From Ailurus styani (lineage: Eukaryota; Chordata; Mammalia; Carnivora; Ailuridae): DNA of 64,000 bases. Below, piece after piece: positions 11,401 through 23,131 of this stretch. The DNA is taken from NCBI GenBank assembly GCA_002007465.1, contig LNAC01000772.1, forward strand, positions 109,778 to 173,777. Direction: 5' to 3'. The notes under the pieces are model-generated. The model was not told where the DNA came from and did no database searches. It worked only from the letters and a program-made list of their open reading frames with translations. The stretch's first letter is position 1. Each line of letters opens with the position of its first letter. The position numbers and the translations under genes are program-made.

Positions 11401-11848
11401 TTGTGTGCAGTTAAGTCTTCTCAGACAGCCTGAGATCCTAGAATGGGCCCATGAGGAGCTGAGGAGAGATCCCAAGGCTAATAACTTTACTTCCAGCACA
11501 ACTTTCTGGACCTGTGAGCCCCCAGTGTGACATTGGGTATGTTCTTCTATGTTTGACTCAGAGCAGCAGGATGGCCTGGGGAGACTGACACCTGCCTCAA
11601 TGAGAAGGAATTCAGTAATGAAATGTTTCTATCCTGGTGCACGGTGGGCTCAGTCATGGTCTCTGGCTGCCAGGCTTGCTGAACAAAGGGAGTCTGGGAT
11701 CACAGCACAGGGAATTCCTGGGAAATGAATCAACTGTGGAATTCCCACATATTTAACCATGGGTGATGTGCCATCTGGTATCAATCTGACAGTGAGCTGG
11801 GCAGACACTGTTCTAAGAGCTTCATAGTCATTCATTCCATGGTCGTTG
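8416..11848. other. Unclassified intergenic sequence
   Basis: I see no gene, full repeat or RNA gene here. The only internal structure noted is a 30-bp tandem duplication at 10722-10781. Open frames are short and lack family features. Confidence 0.6.
10722..10781. repeat. Two-copy 30-bp tandem duplication
   Basis: Units at 10722-10751 and 10752-10781 differ at one base (cactggataaaactcttaag against cactggataaaaatcttaag). A recent slippage-type duplication. Confidence 0.9.
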
Positions 11849-11886
11849 TCTTCTTCTTCTTCTTCTTCTTCTTCTTCTTCTTCTTT
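11849..11886. repeat. (TTC)n microsatellite
   Basis: About twelve uninterrupted ttc/cttc units, which read as polyserine in one frame. Simple sequence. Confidence 0.95.
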
Positions 11887-11904
11887 TCTTTTTTTAAATG
11901 AGCT

Positions 11905-11990
11905 TTTTTTTAAAAGATTTTATTTATTCATTTGTCAGAGAGAGAGGGAGAGAGCACAAGCTGGCAGAGTGGCAGGCAGAGAGAGAAGCA
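11905..11990 (-). mobile_element. CAN-SINE, 5'-truncated fragment
   Basis: T-run, aaaagattttatttattcat, GA-rich part and gcaggcagagagagaagcag, then it stops without the tRNA-like head. Consistent with a truncated insertion; no clear duplication. Confidence 0.75.
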
Positions 11991-12189
11991 GGGAATTTCC
12001 TGGTCTTCTTCTGGCAATTAGGGGTTTCAAAGAACTTATACTGCCCAAAACACAAATATTCTTGTTTACATGAGCCTAGAGGCAGGAAGGCCTTCCCTCA
12101 ACTTGATGTTCTCAAGTATATGCACATGGTGTGTATGTCAGGTTATTTGGGGGCAATCAGGTGTTCAGGGAAAAAACATTTTGTCATCT

Positions 12190-12447
12190 ATGGAGAATAG
12201 AAATATACCCCTGCAAGAAAGTGAGACTATTTGGAGGTACAGGCTTCCAGTGATGCAATACATAAGCCACAGGAATAAAAAGTACAGCACAGGGAACATA
12301 GTCTATAGCATTATAATAGCATTGTATGGAGACAAATGGTAGATACACTTGTGGTGAGGATACCATAACTTATGGAATCACTATGTTGTACCCCTGAAAC
12401 TCATGTAACATTGTGTGTCAACCATATTTCAATTAAAAAAAGAAAAG
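12190..12447 (+). repeat. Old L1 3'-end fragment
   Basis: The final part, cactatgttgtacccctgaa followed by actcatgtaacattgtgtgt and an A-rich end, is the standard 3' terminus of old mammalian L1 elements. Diverged and without coding capacity. Confidence 0.7.
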
Positions 12448-13599
12448 GTAACTATTGGTAGAGAATTTCACCAAGGGTAACTTGGTGCCGGAGAAGGGAA
12501 ACCTTCCAGTATGGAGGAATCAGAAACTTCTCACTGCAGCCAACCTGTCAAGTAATAAAAGCCAAAAACAAAATTTCCTCTTAAAAGGAAACTTCACTCA
12601 ATGTCAAGTCTACTCTTCCACAACAAATATTGTTATGTCAGGAAAATTACTGAAAAGTTCAAGTTAGTGTATGTGCCAGTATGCTGTTGGTGGGTCCTTC
12701 ACCCATTCTTAGTTTTAGGCATTTTTTTCCTTCTGTGTATGCTCCACCAGCATGAAAAATGTTCAATAATGTCACCTACTTATTAACTCCTTCACTCAAC
12801 AAAAGCCAGGTGCATAGTGAATAGCAAATGTGTCCCATTCTCAAAAAGTTTTCCATTGTCTTAAATTAGGAAACAGTTAATTTATGCCAGACAGTGTTCA
12901 GCTGAGTGACAGATTACATGATTGAGACAATAAAACTTTAGGAATTCAATGGGAAAAAATTTTAAGAATGAATTTGGGCTTGAAAAGTAGAGATGGGGTG
13001 AAAAATGATGAAGGACAGGGAATAGTCTCTGCAAAGTCCCGTGGGGCATGAGTGGGGTTCATTTCAGAGGGAGTGAGACCCTCCAATCAGTGAAGACCAG
13101 GAGCCAAGGTGTCAAATTAGGACTTAATGAACATTTCTTCCATCCTTTTTTAAAATGAGATTAGCATTTTAATCTGTAGATTTTGAATACTGCAGATTAT
13201 CCTTCTCAATGTGGGCTTTATCCCATTAGTTGAAGGCCGTAAGAGAAAAAAGGCTGAACTCATTAAGGAAGAGAGGATTCAGCCTTCAGACTGCCTTTGG
13301 ACTTGAGCTGCAATGTCAGCTCTTCCCTGGGTCTCCAGCTGGCCAATCCTGCAGATTTTGGACTTGCCAACATTTACACTCATGCGAGCCAGTTCCTTAA
13401 ATAAGTCCCCCTTCTCTCTGCTCTCTTTCTGTTACTCTTCCTCTACCCTGTTGGTTCTGTTCCTCTGGAAAATCCTGCTTCTCTGGAAAAACAGTCCTAG
13501 GTACAAAAGTCAGCTTTGTCATGGTTCCAAATGTGTTCAGCAGGCAGAGCATGTAGAGTTCTGTCCTAACATTATGAAGTATTTTTGTATTTCATATAA
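12448..13599. other. Unclassified intergenic sequence
   Basis: I see no gene or recognisable repeat. The longest open frame (13313-13645) has no family signature and runs into a SINE. Confidence 0.55.
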
Positions 13600-13613
13600 A
13601 ATAATAAAACATA

Positions 13614-13800
13614 GGGGCACCTATGTGGCTCAGTCCATTAAGTGACTGACTTTGGCTTAGGTCATGATCCCAGGATCCTAGGATTGAACCCTGCATTGCA
13701 TTGGGCTCCCTGCTCAGCCCTGAGTCTGCTTTTCCCTCTCCCTCTTCTCCTGCCTGCCCCCATCTGTCTTTCTCAAATAAATAAATTCTTTTAAATAATA
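13614..13800 (+). mobile_element. CAN-SINE
   Basis: Plus-strand SINE with head gggcacctatgtggctcagt and tail aaataaataaattctttt followed by (aat)n. The flanks share aataataaaacata-like sequence, an imperfect duplication blurred by the A-rich tail. Confidence 0.88.
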
Positions 13801-13998
13801 ATAATAATAACATAATGTGGGTTAAATCAGACATAATATGTTTGGCTATATTTTAATTCATATAAGTAGTGCTTTACCCCAAAATTTCAAGAAAATATAT
13901 GGGAGAAACTTTAAATTTAAGAAAATTCTATTAACTTTAGTTTTTTCTGATTACTTTGAAAAAATAAATAATATGTCCCCATTTTCCTGAAGATGTTT

Positions 13999-14200
13999 TA
14001 TTTTATTTTATTTTTAGATTATTTATTAATTTGACAGAGAGAAATCACAAGTAGGCTGAGAGGCAGGCAGAGAGAGAGAGAGGAGGAAGCAGGCTCCCTT
14101 CCGAGCAGGCAGCCCAATGCAGGGCTCGATCCCAGGATCCTGAGATCATGACCTGAGCTGAAGACAGAGGCTTTAACCTACTGAGCCACCCAGGGGCCCA
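13999..14200 (-). mobile_element. CAN-SINE
   Basis: Minus-strand SINE from a (tttta)n tail to cccaggggccca. The duplication is cctgaagatgttt (13986-13998) / cctgaagacattt (14201-14213). Confidence 0.92.
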
Positions 14201-14213
14201 CCTGAAGACATTT

Positions 14214-15125
14214 CAATCTCATTCACAAAAATCAGGGTTTTTGAGAGCAAAGACTTGGGGAGTACTGAATTAGTACAGGGATTCTCAGACTCATAGAGTT
14301 CCACCCCATTTAAGGTCCGCAAGGCACCTGGGCAGGCAGGTGTTTTATGTTCCCAGGTAACTGTGATGGGCAATCAGAATTGAGAATCCCTAGTTTCCAG
14401 GACAGCATCTGAGCTTACCTGGTGTGGAAGCCCTTTACACAGCACTTTACACAGTGGGATCTCAGGACTTCCGGGTCCTCAAAGCAATGTCCATGTTGGC
14501 ATGGATTGGGACAGAGCCCCTAGGGACAGTTAATGATTAACTACCCTTGTCCCAAAATAAGTCCTTTCTCTTTGAAGATTTTTTTAAAGTATATATTCTG
14601 GAAGTATTAAAGAATAGTTATGATATCTAGTGATTTTTTTAAGTGCCTGTGAACATTTTTTAAAAATGTTCATAAGGCCTTATTCCAAGTGGTTCTCAGG
14701 AATTCAGTTTTGGGTACAGAATCATTGCTCTAGTCTATAAACCTATACTTCCTACTCTTGCCACAACCCAGAATGAACTCTTCAACCGCAGTCAACAGCA
14801 ATGCTATTTTGCCCTAGAAGCACCTGGAGGAAGCATAATAAACTGAATTTGTGGTCAAGCAGAAACCTTGAAAACCTTCTTCAGTAATACGACAAATCCC
14901 CCAGAGCAACTAAACACATTCAAGTTCTGGTAAATACGAGGGCAGCTTTTTCCTTGATACCTGAAAAACAGCTTATTAATCATATTGTTTCCACTTTTAG
15001 TAATTCCTCTGACTATGGGTGGCAGGTTTATGCCTCTAGACAATTGATATGTCACACCAAAGTCTGGAGTCTGCTATCTGCCTGACAAGGGATAGAGCCC
15101 TAATTAGATGAGTGAGTAGAGAGAC
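14214..15125. other. Unclassified intergenic sequence
   Basis: I see no gene, RNA gene or clear repeat in this stretch. Confidence 0.55.
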
Positions 15126-15126
15126 A

Positions 15127-15300
15127 GAGAGGGGATGGTTGGATGGATGGATAGATGCATGGATAGATGGCTGGATGGATGCATGGATGCATGGGCGGAT
15201 GAACGGATGGATGGATGGATGGATGCACACACACATACATGCACACACATACATAAGAAGAAAGAGGGATAGATAGATTGATAGGTAAGTAGATAGATGA
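15127..15300. repeat. (GGAT)n/(GATA)n and CA-rich satellite-like tract
   Basis: Imperfect ggat units, then short aca/cat repeats, then gata repeats. Two long open frames here (Ser/His/Pro-rich) come from the repeat. Confidence 0.95.
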
Positions 15301-15339
15301 ACTGATAGCAGTTTTATGACCCACAAAGGCCTTCATCAC

Positions 15340-15500
15340 CACATGATTTCATTTAATCCTTACAATAATCCTCTTAAACACATATAGTTGTATTTATTCC
15401 TTTTGTAGATTTGTAGATGAGAATAACAACATATGTGTTAAGTAATTTGTACTAAATCACACCTTTTGTAAGAAGCAAAACAAGGACTCAGACAAAGGAC
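15340..15500 (-). repeat. MIR-like fragment
   Basis: The pattern tttaatccttacaataatcc, then gatgagaataac, then a pair of tests similar to aagtaatttgtactaaatca fits the core of a mammalian-wide interspersed repeat. Old and diverged. Confidence 0.5.
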
Positions 15501-17150
15501 TTGTTCTTTCTGCAGTACTCAGGAAAGTAGTCCATGTCCTAAAACGTATCTCTCCATCTCTCCCCAGATGATGTCATGTACCAAAGAACTACACAGTCCA
15601 CCATCAGCAGTGAGGTTTTCTATGAAATGTGACTGTGAGAGATCACATGTCTGCTAATACACCAAAGAATCATTGACTCAAGTGAAGATGTTTCCTGTGG
15701 ATGTTTAGCAAAGGGAGAATGAGAGAGGACAGAGCTCCAGACTTCCAAGGATACCAGTATAGGAGAAAGGAGGAGGGTTTCCTGGACCAGAGGGAAGGGA
15801 AGGCCCAACTATTTAAAAGCCAGAGCTGGGAGTAGTGGTCTATTCTTGATTCACATGTTCATCTGTACCAGGCCAGGTAGAAATACAGAGGAGGTATTTA
15901 TCCATCCCTGTTTTTTCCTTCCTATCCTAATACAAGTCCTAAGAAAGTAGAGCTTGAGAAAGGATCAAAGTTCTATGATTAAATGGGAAGTTCAAGTCCA
16001 GGGCAGTGAGGATGAGGAAAATGGATGGCAAGGCATGAAAAGATGCCATGTGATGTTCATGCTTTTCCATGAAGACACTGTACTTCTTAGTAGCCTCATT
16101 TGTTTAGCCTGTGGACCTTCTCCCAAAACATTGTGAGATGGACCCACACTGTAGAGCAGGCTTTTGGAGAACTGTACTGAATTCCATCACTCTAGAGTTC
16201 CCATTGGTCAAGTCTCACCTCACAGGGACCCAACTTCCCATCACTGGCATGTCTGTTACCCAATCCTCCAAGTCTGCATCATTACTCCTTGGCATCCAGG
16301 GCTGGGTGGTCCTGAGCAAGAGAGAGAAAAAGAAGGTGATGTGTACCTCTGAGCCAGCATCCAAGAATGGGTCTCAACATTCTGTTGTAGGCTTTATTCC
16401 TGTGAAATTTTCTATGTGCTTCCCACAGTATGAAAAAAAAAAGCATGTGGATTTCATTGTCCCCAAACTCCATAATCTTTAACAGGGATTTACTGGTTTA
16501 TGTAACATTTTAATTCACCAACTTTGAGTACTCAGGAATTTTGCCCATCATCTGCAGCAGAAAATTGATGTCAAATGGGTTCCTTCTTCCCTTTGGAATT
16601 CTGTCTAGTTTCTAAAGTTTCTTCTAGTTTCTAGGAGTTTCTCTTAGATCCTTCCATCTTTGCATACTAGAGATGCAAAATGAAATATGTATCTCTTTGT
16701 CTACATCTCAAAAGTGATCTCTAATATATATTTTTTAATTGACCTGGTATTTACCTCTCTTATTTTTCATTTTCACTTTCCCATGACACAGTAAGACCCA
16801 CATGCATATTTGTGAAGGGTCATGTATTGCATAGCCCTCTCTGGCTTCTCCTTGTATAGGATCAAATCTAGTCAACATGGCCTGGCCCACAAGCCCTCCA
16901 TGAGTAGGTTTTATACTGCACTGTCCCAGCTTCCTACCTGCTTCCAGTACTCCCTTCCACGGCAGCTCAGCCTCCTGTCCCTGCCTAGGCTGCAGGTCAC
17001 CACCCTGACACACCTCATGCTTCCTGACACATGTTCTGTCTGCCTCTGTCTTCTCTCCATACCATCCCTTCTTCTTCTGGGGGAAATTCTCATGCAACTC
17101 CAAACTACCCCAGGCTACCAGGTACACTGGACAGACTCTGGATTTGGAGG
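15501..17150. other. Unclassified intergenic sequence
   Basis: No gene or confident repeat. Open frames at 16111-16482 and 16735-17157 (both strands) show no conserved domain, no splice context and no homology I recognise. Confidence 0.5.
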
Positions 17151-17164
17151 TTCATGAACTGGCT

Positions 17165-17270
17165 TTAAGTACAGGGCCTATCAATGTGTGTTCAGTATAA
17201 GAACCTAACCTCTCCATACTCTAGTTCCCTTGTCATGTAGGAATCATAATGTCATCCCCTTTGCAAAGGA
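17165..17270 (+). repeat. MIR-like fragment
   Basis: The order aacctaacctctccatactc, tagttcccttgtcatgtagg, aatcataatgtcatcc matches the central part of MIR (accttctctgtgcctcagtt-type). Diverged. Confidence 0.45.
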
Positions 17271-17813
17271 GACAATTTTTCATATACTTATGCACATCTT
17301 ATAACACCCTTGTTCTGGTCTATCTTTCCAAAGATGTTTGTATAGCAAACAGCTTTGAGAGCTCGAGATAGTGTCTCCTTCTGTGGCAGAGGGTAGATTT
17401 GTTTCCTGTCCAAGATAATAAGGTTACATAGCAATTTGAACAAGTCTGTTAGATTGGGGGGATCCTGAGCTCAGGGCTCCTCAGCTATGACACAGACCTA
17501 ATATGTGTATGCAACATCCTTCCAGGCCCATCTCTGCCTCATTCCCATGGAACTTTGAGGGCAAGGGGAACAGATACCATGAGTAAATAAGTAATGAGGA
17601 CTCTCTTCCTGGATTGCAGATGGCTGCCTTCTTGCTGTGTCCTCACATATCTCTGACCTAGAAGTCTTGTGTCTTCTTCCAGCTTCCATGAATAGTGGCA
17701 GGCTAACTAATTAACTTGCAAAGAGGGTAAACTCTCAGACACTTCACCATTTTTTTTAAGCTTTTGTACTTTATTCCTTCAATCGTGCCATATTTTAATG
17801 GGTGCACAGTGCT

Positions 17814-17855
17814 TTTTTGTTTTGTTTTGTTTTGTTTTTTGTTTTTTGGGGGGGT
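17814..17855. repeat. (TTTTG)n microsatellite
   Basis: Several ttttg units followed by a G-run. Nothing else is seen in the 17271-17985 stretch around it. Confidence 0.85.
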
Positions 17856-18004
17856 GCATAGTGTTTTTACTTGACATCAGTTATGAGTTGGTTTTGAAAC
17901 AATTCGGTATTATACCAACTGGGATGATTACGGATTTCTCCATTCCTTCGGGGTGACTCTGCCAACAGGGGACAGGTTCCATTCGATTCCAACTGGGATT
18001 GTAT

Positions 18005-18570
18005 TGTCTTAGTCCATTTGGAGTTTTATAACAAAATGCTACAGACTGGGTGGCTTATAAACAACAGAAATTTATTTCTCACAGTTCTGGAGGCTAGAAG
18101 TCTGAGATCAGGGTGTGAACATGGTCAGGTTCTGGTGAAAACCCTCTTCCAGCTGCAGACTACTAACTTTTCACTGTGTTCCTCATGTGGTAGAATAGGT
18201 GGGAGCTCTGTGAGGTCTTTTTGATAAGAACACTTACCCCATCCCATCTTGTTTCATAAACAAGATGGGACAGGGAAGGAGACAAACCATAAGAGACTCC
18301 TAATCTCACAAAACAAACTGAGGGTTACTGGGGGGTGGGAGGGTAGGGATAGGGTGGATGGGTTATGGACATTGGGAAGGGTTTGTGCTTTGGCGAATGC
18401 TGTGAAAGATGTAAGCCTGATGATTCACAGACCTGTACCCCTTGGGCAAAGAATAAAAAAAAAGAACACTTACCCCATTCATGAGGGCTCCACCCTTGTG
18501 ATCTCATCACTTTCCAAAAGCCATGCCTCCCAATATCACACCAGAAGTTGGAATTTCAACATTTCAGACT
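18005..18570 (+). repeat. Ancient interspersed repeat, split by a young L1
   Basis: The signature agactgggtggcttataaac / aacagaaatttatttctcac followed by catgagggctccacccttgt and atttcaacatttcaga belongs to a widespread ancient mammalian repeat whose family name I cannot assign with certainty. It is interrupted at 18243-18461. Confidence 0.7.
18243..18461 (+). mobile_element. Short young L1 3' end with fold-back 5' junction
   Basis: About 200 bp of L1 3' UTR, nearly identical to 5995-6195 of L1-A, with a short A-rich tail. It is flanked by the 17-bp duplication aagaacacttaccccat (18226-18242 and 18462-18478). Its first bases form a perfect 13-bp inverted repeat (tcccatcttgttt / aaacaagatggga, loop cat), the left half being the complement of the L1's own start. 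Confidence 0.93.
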
Positions 18571-19173
18571 ACACATATGTGTATTATATATATCTCATAG
18601 ATTCCATATATAACACATGTATATGTCATAACACTCTTTCATATGCAGAAGTCAAATTACTTAGGGTAGCACTTACCCTGAAGGTAAACATTTATTTCTG
18701 CCAAGCTTCCAGTAGCAGCAGAAGCAGCAGAGGTACCTCAGCTCACACACCCTGGATTTTGACCTGGGTGAGGTCCTAAAAAGCCAGTGGTCACCATACA
18801 CCCTCAGGAAGGACACCCATAAGAGCTACTGTGGTCCCACTGCCCAGGCTCAGCACAAAGGGTGTGGAGAGGGCTCCTGCCTGCAGAAGCACCTAGCACT
18901 GTACATGTCATTGTGAGTAGCAGCCTTGACCCTGCTGCAACAGTCTGAGAAATGCCTTAGAAGTTACCAAAACTTGACACGTTGGTATACCAGGAGATAG
19001 TGATGAATGAGCTTAGGGATTCAAAACTTTGAGGGGACTTCACATAAGCCCTGCTTTGTGTTCTGTCATTAAGTCTTTCCATGTGATTTTGTTTTATAAG
19101 CACTGAACTGTCAACATGCAGTATATCTATATATCCATAGACAGACTCAAGGTCATCATTGTCCATGTCAGTG
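18571..19173. other. Unclassified intergenic sequence
   Basis: No gene or repeat recognised. Confidence 0.5.
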
Positions 19174-19265
19174 GCAACTGGGATTGTATTGTCTTAGTCC
19201 ATTTGGACTTTTATAACAAAAAGCTACAGACTGGGTGGCTTATAAAATGCTACAGACTGGGTGTC
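19174..19265 (+). repeat. Second copy of the 17990-18055 segment
   Basis: The sequence aactgggattgtattgtctt / agtccatttgga and the following cttttataacaaaaagctac repeat 17990-18055 in the same orientation, then agctacagactgggtggctt is itself partly repeated. The copy includes sequence 5' of the ancient repeat, which suggests a local duplication. Confidence 0.75.
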
Positions 19266-19830
19266 CCACCTGGCATCAACACATGCTTTTCTAGCTCACA
19301 CCTGTCATTCTCAGGAAGTAGATTCAGGCACACATAGACTCCCAAATAAGGTCAGCTCTTGAAGAAGAGTTTCCCTTCATCTTTGACAATATTAAGCCTT
19401 TCAGAGGGTGGATTCCCTCATAATATGCCAATGAAATGTTCAAGATTTCTCTTGAGTAGGGCTCTGTGGAGCCATGAACAATACAGGGTTATGGTATATA
19501 AAGTTCAGAGAAGTATTACAGGTGACAGATGTTGTAAGCCCTCAGAATATAAATGCAGAATATAAACATAAATTTCAGAGGTTAAGAATCAGTACTGCTC
19601 AGACTTTGTCAGTGGATTTCTGCAGTAATATGGGATCAGTGTCTTGAGGGAGCATTTCAGGTACCTTCATTTTATACACACTTTTTCAGATTTTTTGACC
19701 CATCAGTTTTCAAGGTATTCATCATATATGGTGTAGCTTTATGGGATTTTTTTTTTTTTGGCGGGGGGTCTCTTTCTCTCTGTTTTCTTTTTCTTCCAAC
19801 TTTTTTTTTAAGTAAACCAGGAGTCCAAAG
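19266..19830. other. Unclassified sequence with T- and G-rich tract
   Basis: No gene. A T-run, a G-run and a CT-rich stretch lie at 19749-19810. Confidence 0.5.
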
Positions 19831-19834
19831 TCTT

Positions 19835-19990
19835 GTGTCTAGACCTGATTCTGTTATTTGCAAATTCATGTGACTTTAGGCAAGACACTTAACTACTTTA
19901 AAATTCATCTTTCTTCTATAAAATCAAGGCACTGGTTTATTAATCCTAATGCTCCTGTGTCAAGTCAATGATTCTGTGGTAAATGTGGGT
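19835..19990 (+). repeat. MIR-like fragment
   Basis: The order tctagacctgattctgttat, gactttaggcaagacactta, ctttcttctataaaatcaag corresponds to the MIR core (gaccttgggcaagttactta, then catctgtaaaatgggg). Confidence 0.6.
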
Positions 19991-20179
19991 GTCTTGTTGT
20001 AAATGCTAGTACGCCACAAATACAGACCTCATCGGACAAAGAACAAGTGCCAACTGAGTTTGTAAGTCAGGAAAGATGAGTTAAATGGCGCACCATGCAA
20101 ATGTGGAAATTATCAGAAATTTAACTGGGCTAAGGCATTGATAATATCACCTATGCCCACTCCATTCCTTGGGTGAAAA

Positions 20180-21056
20180 CTCTAGCTTATGCCTTACACA
20201 AAATTTAATCAAAGGTGGATCAAAGACCTAAAAATAAAAGCCAAAATTATAATGCTTCTAGAAGGAAGCTAGAAGACTATTTGTAACCTGAGACAGGAAA
20301 TAAATCTTAGCACACAAAAAGTACTTACCATGAAAGAAAAAAAAAGACAAATTCAAGTTCATCAAAATTTTTAAAATGATGCTCATCAAAAGAATTTTTT
20401 TAAAAAAGACAAGACACAAAATGAGATAAAATATTTACAATACATTTGATATTTGACAAAGAACTTATATCCAGAATATATAATTTTTACAACTCAGTAA
20501 TAGATGAAGAACCTAATTTCTTTTTTTTTGAAAATTAAAAGACTTGAATAAACAGTATACAAAAGGGACTAAACAACATGAACATATAAATAAGAAGTCA
20601 ATATCATTTTATCAGCAAAATGTCAATGGAACCACAATGATCACTTCACACCCACTAGAATGGCTAAAATTGAAAAGACTGATATTTAAAAGTTAACAAG
20701 GATTTGGAGCATCCTGAAAACATACTGCTGGTAGGAGTGTGGAATGGTGCAATCACTCTGGAAAATAGTTCCATTGTTTCTTAAAAAGTTAAACACCCAC
20801 CCTATGACTCAGCATTTTCACTTCCAGGGCTTGATCCAAAAGAAATAAAAATATACATTCACAGTCAGGGTCAGACATAAATATTTACAGCAATGTTATT
20901 CTATAATAATCTTTAACTGGGAAAATCCTAAATGTTTATCAGTGGGAGAAAATTAATAAACACATTGTGACACAGTTATGTAATAAATACAAATCAACAA
21001 TAAAAAATGAATTATTGATACACCTTAACAACATGGATGAGTCCAAAATAATTATG
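20180..21056 (+). mobile_element. Old L1, 5'-truncated (ORF2 end and 3' UTR)
   Basis: Diverged L1: gtggatcaaagacctaaaaa, then cacacccactagaatggcta and the usual atactgctggtaggagtgtg, followed by sequence matching the C-terminal region and 3' UTR. Strongly decayed. Confidence 0.8.
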
Positions 21057-21541
21057 TTGATGCACCCCAATATTCATAGCAGCAATGTCCCAAATAGCCA
21101 AAATGTGGAAGGAGTTGTCCTTCAATCGATGAATGGATAAAGAAGATGTGGTTCATATATACAATGGAATATTACTCAGCCATCAGAAAGGGTGAATATC
21201 TACCATTTACATCTTCATAGATGGAACTGGAGGGTATTATGCTAAGTGAAATAAGTCAGTCAGAGAACACAATTACCATATGGTTTCACTCGCATGTGGA
21301 ACTTAAGGAATAGTGCAGAGAACAATACAGGTAGGGAGAAAACTGAATGGGAAGAAATCAGAGAGGGAAACAAACCATATGAAACTCTTGACTCTGGGAA
21401 ACAAACTGAGGGTTGTGGAAAGGGAGGGGGTGGGGGATGCAGAAACTGAGTGATGGGCTTTAAAGAGGGCACATGATATTATGAACACTGGGTGTTATAC
21501 TCAACCAATTAATCACTGAATATTATATCAAAAACTAATAA
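21057..21541 (+). mobile_element. Carnivore L1 3' fragment, cut by L1-B
   Basis: Begins in the ORF2 C-terminal region (ccccaatattcatagcagca), runs through the classic 3' UTR (aaacaaactgagggttgtgg, tgatgggctttaaagagggc) and stops at aaaactaataatg, short of the tail seen in L1-C (cactatatgttaac). L1-B starts at that point. Confidence 0.88.
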
Positions 21542-23131
21542 TGGGAGGGGGAGCAAAATGGTGGAGGAGTAGGAGACCAATTGTCATCAGGTCCCAGAAA
21601 TTCACCAAGATAGTTATCAAACCATTCTGAACACATACAAATTCAACAGGAGATCAAAGGGAAGAAGAGCAGCAATTCTAGGAACAAAAAATTGACCACT
21701 TTCTGGAAGGTAGGAAGTGCAGAGAAGTGAATTTGAAGCAACGGGAAGATAGACCCGGGGGTGGGGGGAGGGCAGCTTCCAGCAAGTGAGAGAGCAATGG
21801 AGCACAAAATCGGAATTTTTAGAAGTCTGCTCCACTGAGGGACGTTGCCCCAGAGGCTAAGCAGGGTGTGTCCCTCGCAGGGACAGTGTGGACTCAGTAC
21901 AAATGAGGGCACAAAAAGACCAGGGGTGTCTGAGAGTAACAGCGCTCTCAGGTATCAGAGAGGAGAGGCTGACTGGAGAGATGGAGCCAAGCTGAGGAGG
22001 TGTCTCTCACCTTGGTGTTACCTTAAACTGTTATCCAAAGTACAGCTGGGCCACTACTCTTTGAGCAGGGATCCCACAATTGGCAGATCCAGAGAGACCC
22101 ACTCCTTCCTCCTCCAGGATGCGTGGCACAGGAGTTTGCTGCAGGAATCTGCCAGGTTTGGAGATTCTAAATAGGGCCATGCGCCAGAGATAGAAATGCT
22201 CAGACACAGGTTGGGTGAGCTTGGAGTGCAGCCGGAGACCAGGGAGTTTGGAGGGACTGAATGATTTTCTCCAAGGACGCACTGAGGAGTGAGATCCCAA
22301 GCTCTCCGCTCCTCTTGATTGTAGAAAGGGAGGCTGCCATTTTCATTCCCATCCTCCAAAGCTGTACAGAAAGCGTTCAGGGAACAAAAGCTCCCAAGAG
22401 TGAACCCAAGCTGATTATATAGCCTGGCCCCTGGCAAGGGTGGTGCAATTCTGCCTCAGGCAAAGACACTTGAGAATCACAGCAACAGGACCCTCCCCTA
22501 GAAGATCAGCAAGGATATCCAGCCAAAGACCAAGTTCACTGGTCACTGAGGATTGTGGAACTCCAGAGCTACAGAAAAGCAACACAAAGAATTCATGGTT
22601 TTTTCCCCATGACCCGTTAGTCGTTCAAAGTTAAATTCTTTGAATTTTATTTTTTTATTCTTTTCTTTTAATTTTTTTCTCTTTCCTATTTTAATGTTTT
22701 TTTAACTATTTTATATTATCAATACCTTTTTAAAAATCTTTTTATATTTTCATTGTTATAGTCATATTTTATCCTTTCATTGTATTTAACCTTATTATTT
22801 GTATACATATAGGGTCTGTTCAATTCACCAGTCTAATAGATGATAGACATAGAGATAGAGATGGAGATAGATAGAGATAGAGAAAGATAGAGACATAGAT
22901 AGATATAAAAATAGATATAGATATAGGTTTTTTTTCTTCTTCTTTTTTCCATCTTTATTCTCACCCTAGTTTTGGGTCTCTTCTGATTAGGTTAGTATAT
23001 ATTTTTCTGGGGTCGATGCAACCCATTAGTATTTTGTTATCTCATCCGTCTATTCTTATCTGGATAAAATGAAAAGGAGGAAAAAAATCAATACACACAC
23101 ACACACAGAAAAAGAAAAAGAGGCCGTAACG

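Noticed and set aside
11846..12073. Polyserine open frame
   Set aside because: It is the (TTC)n microsatellite running into a SINE fragment.
15036..15342. Ser/His/Pro-rich open frames
   Set aside because: They are produced by the (GGAT)n and CA repeats.
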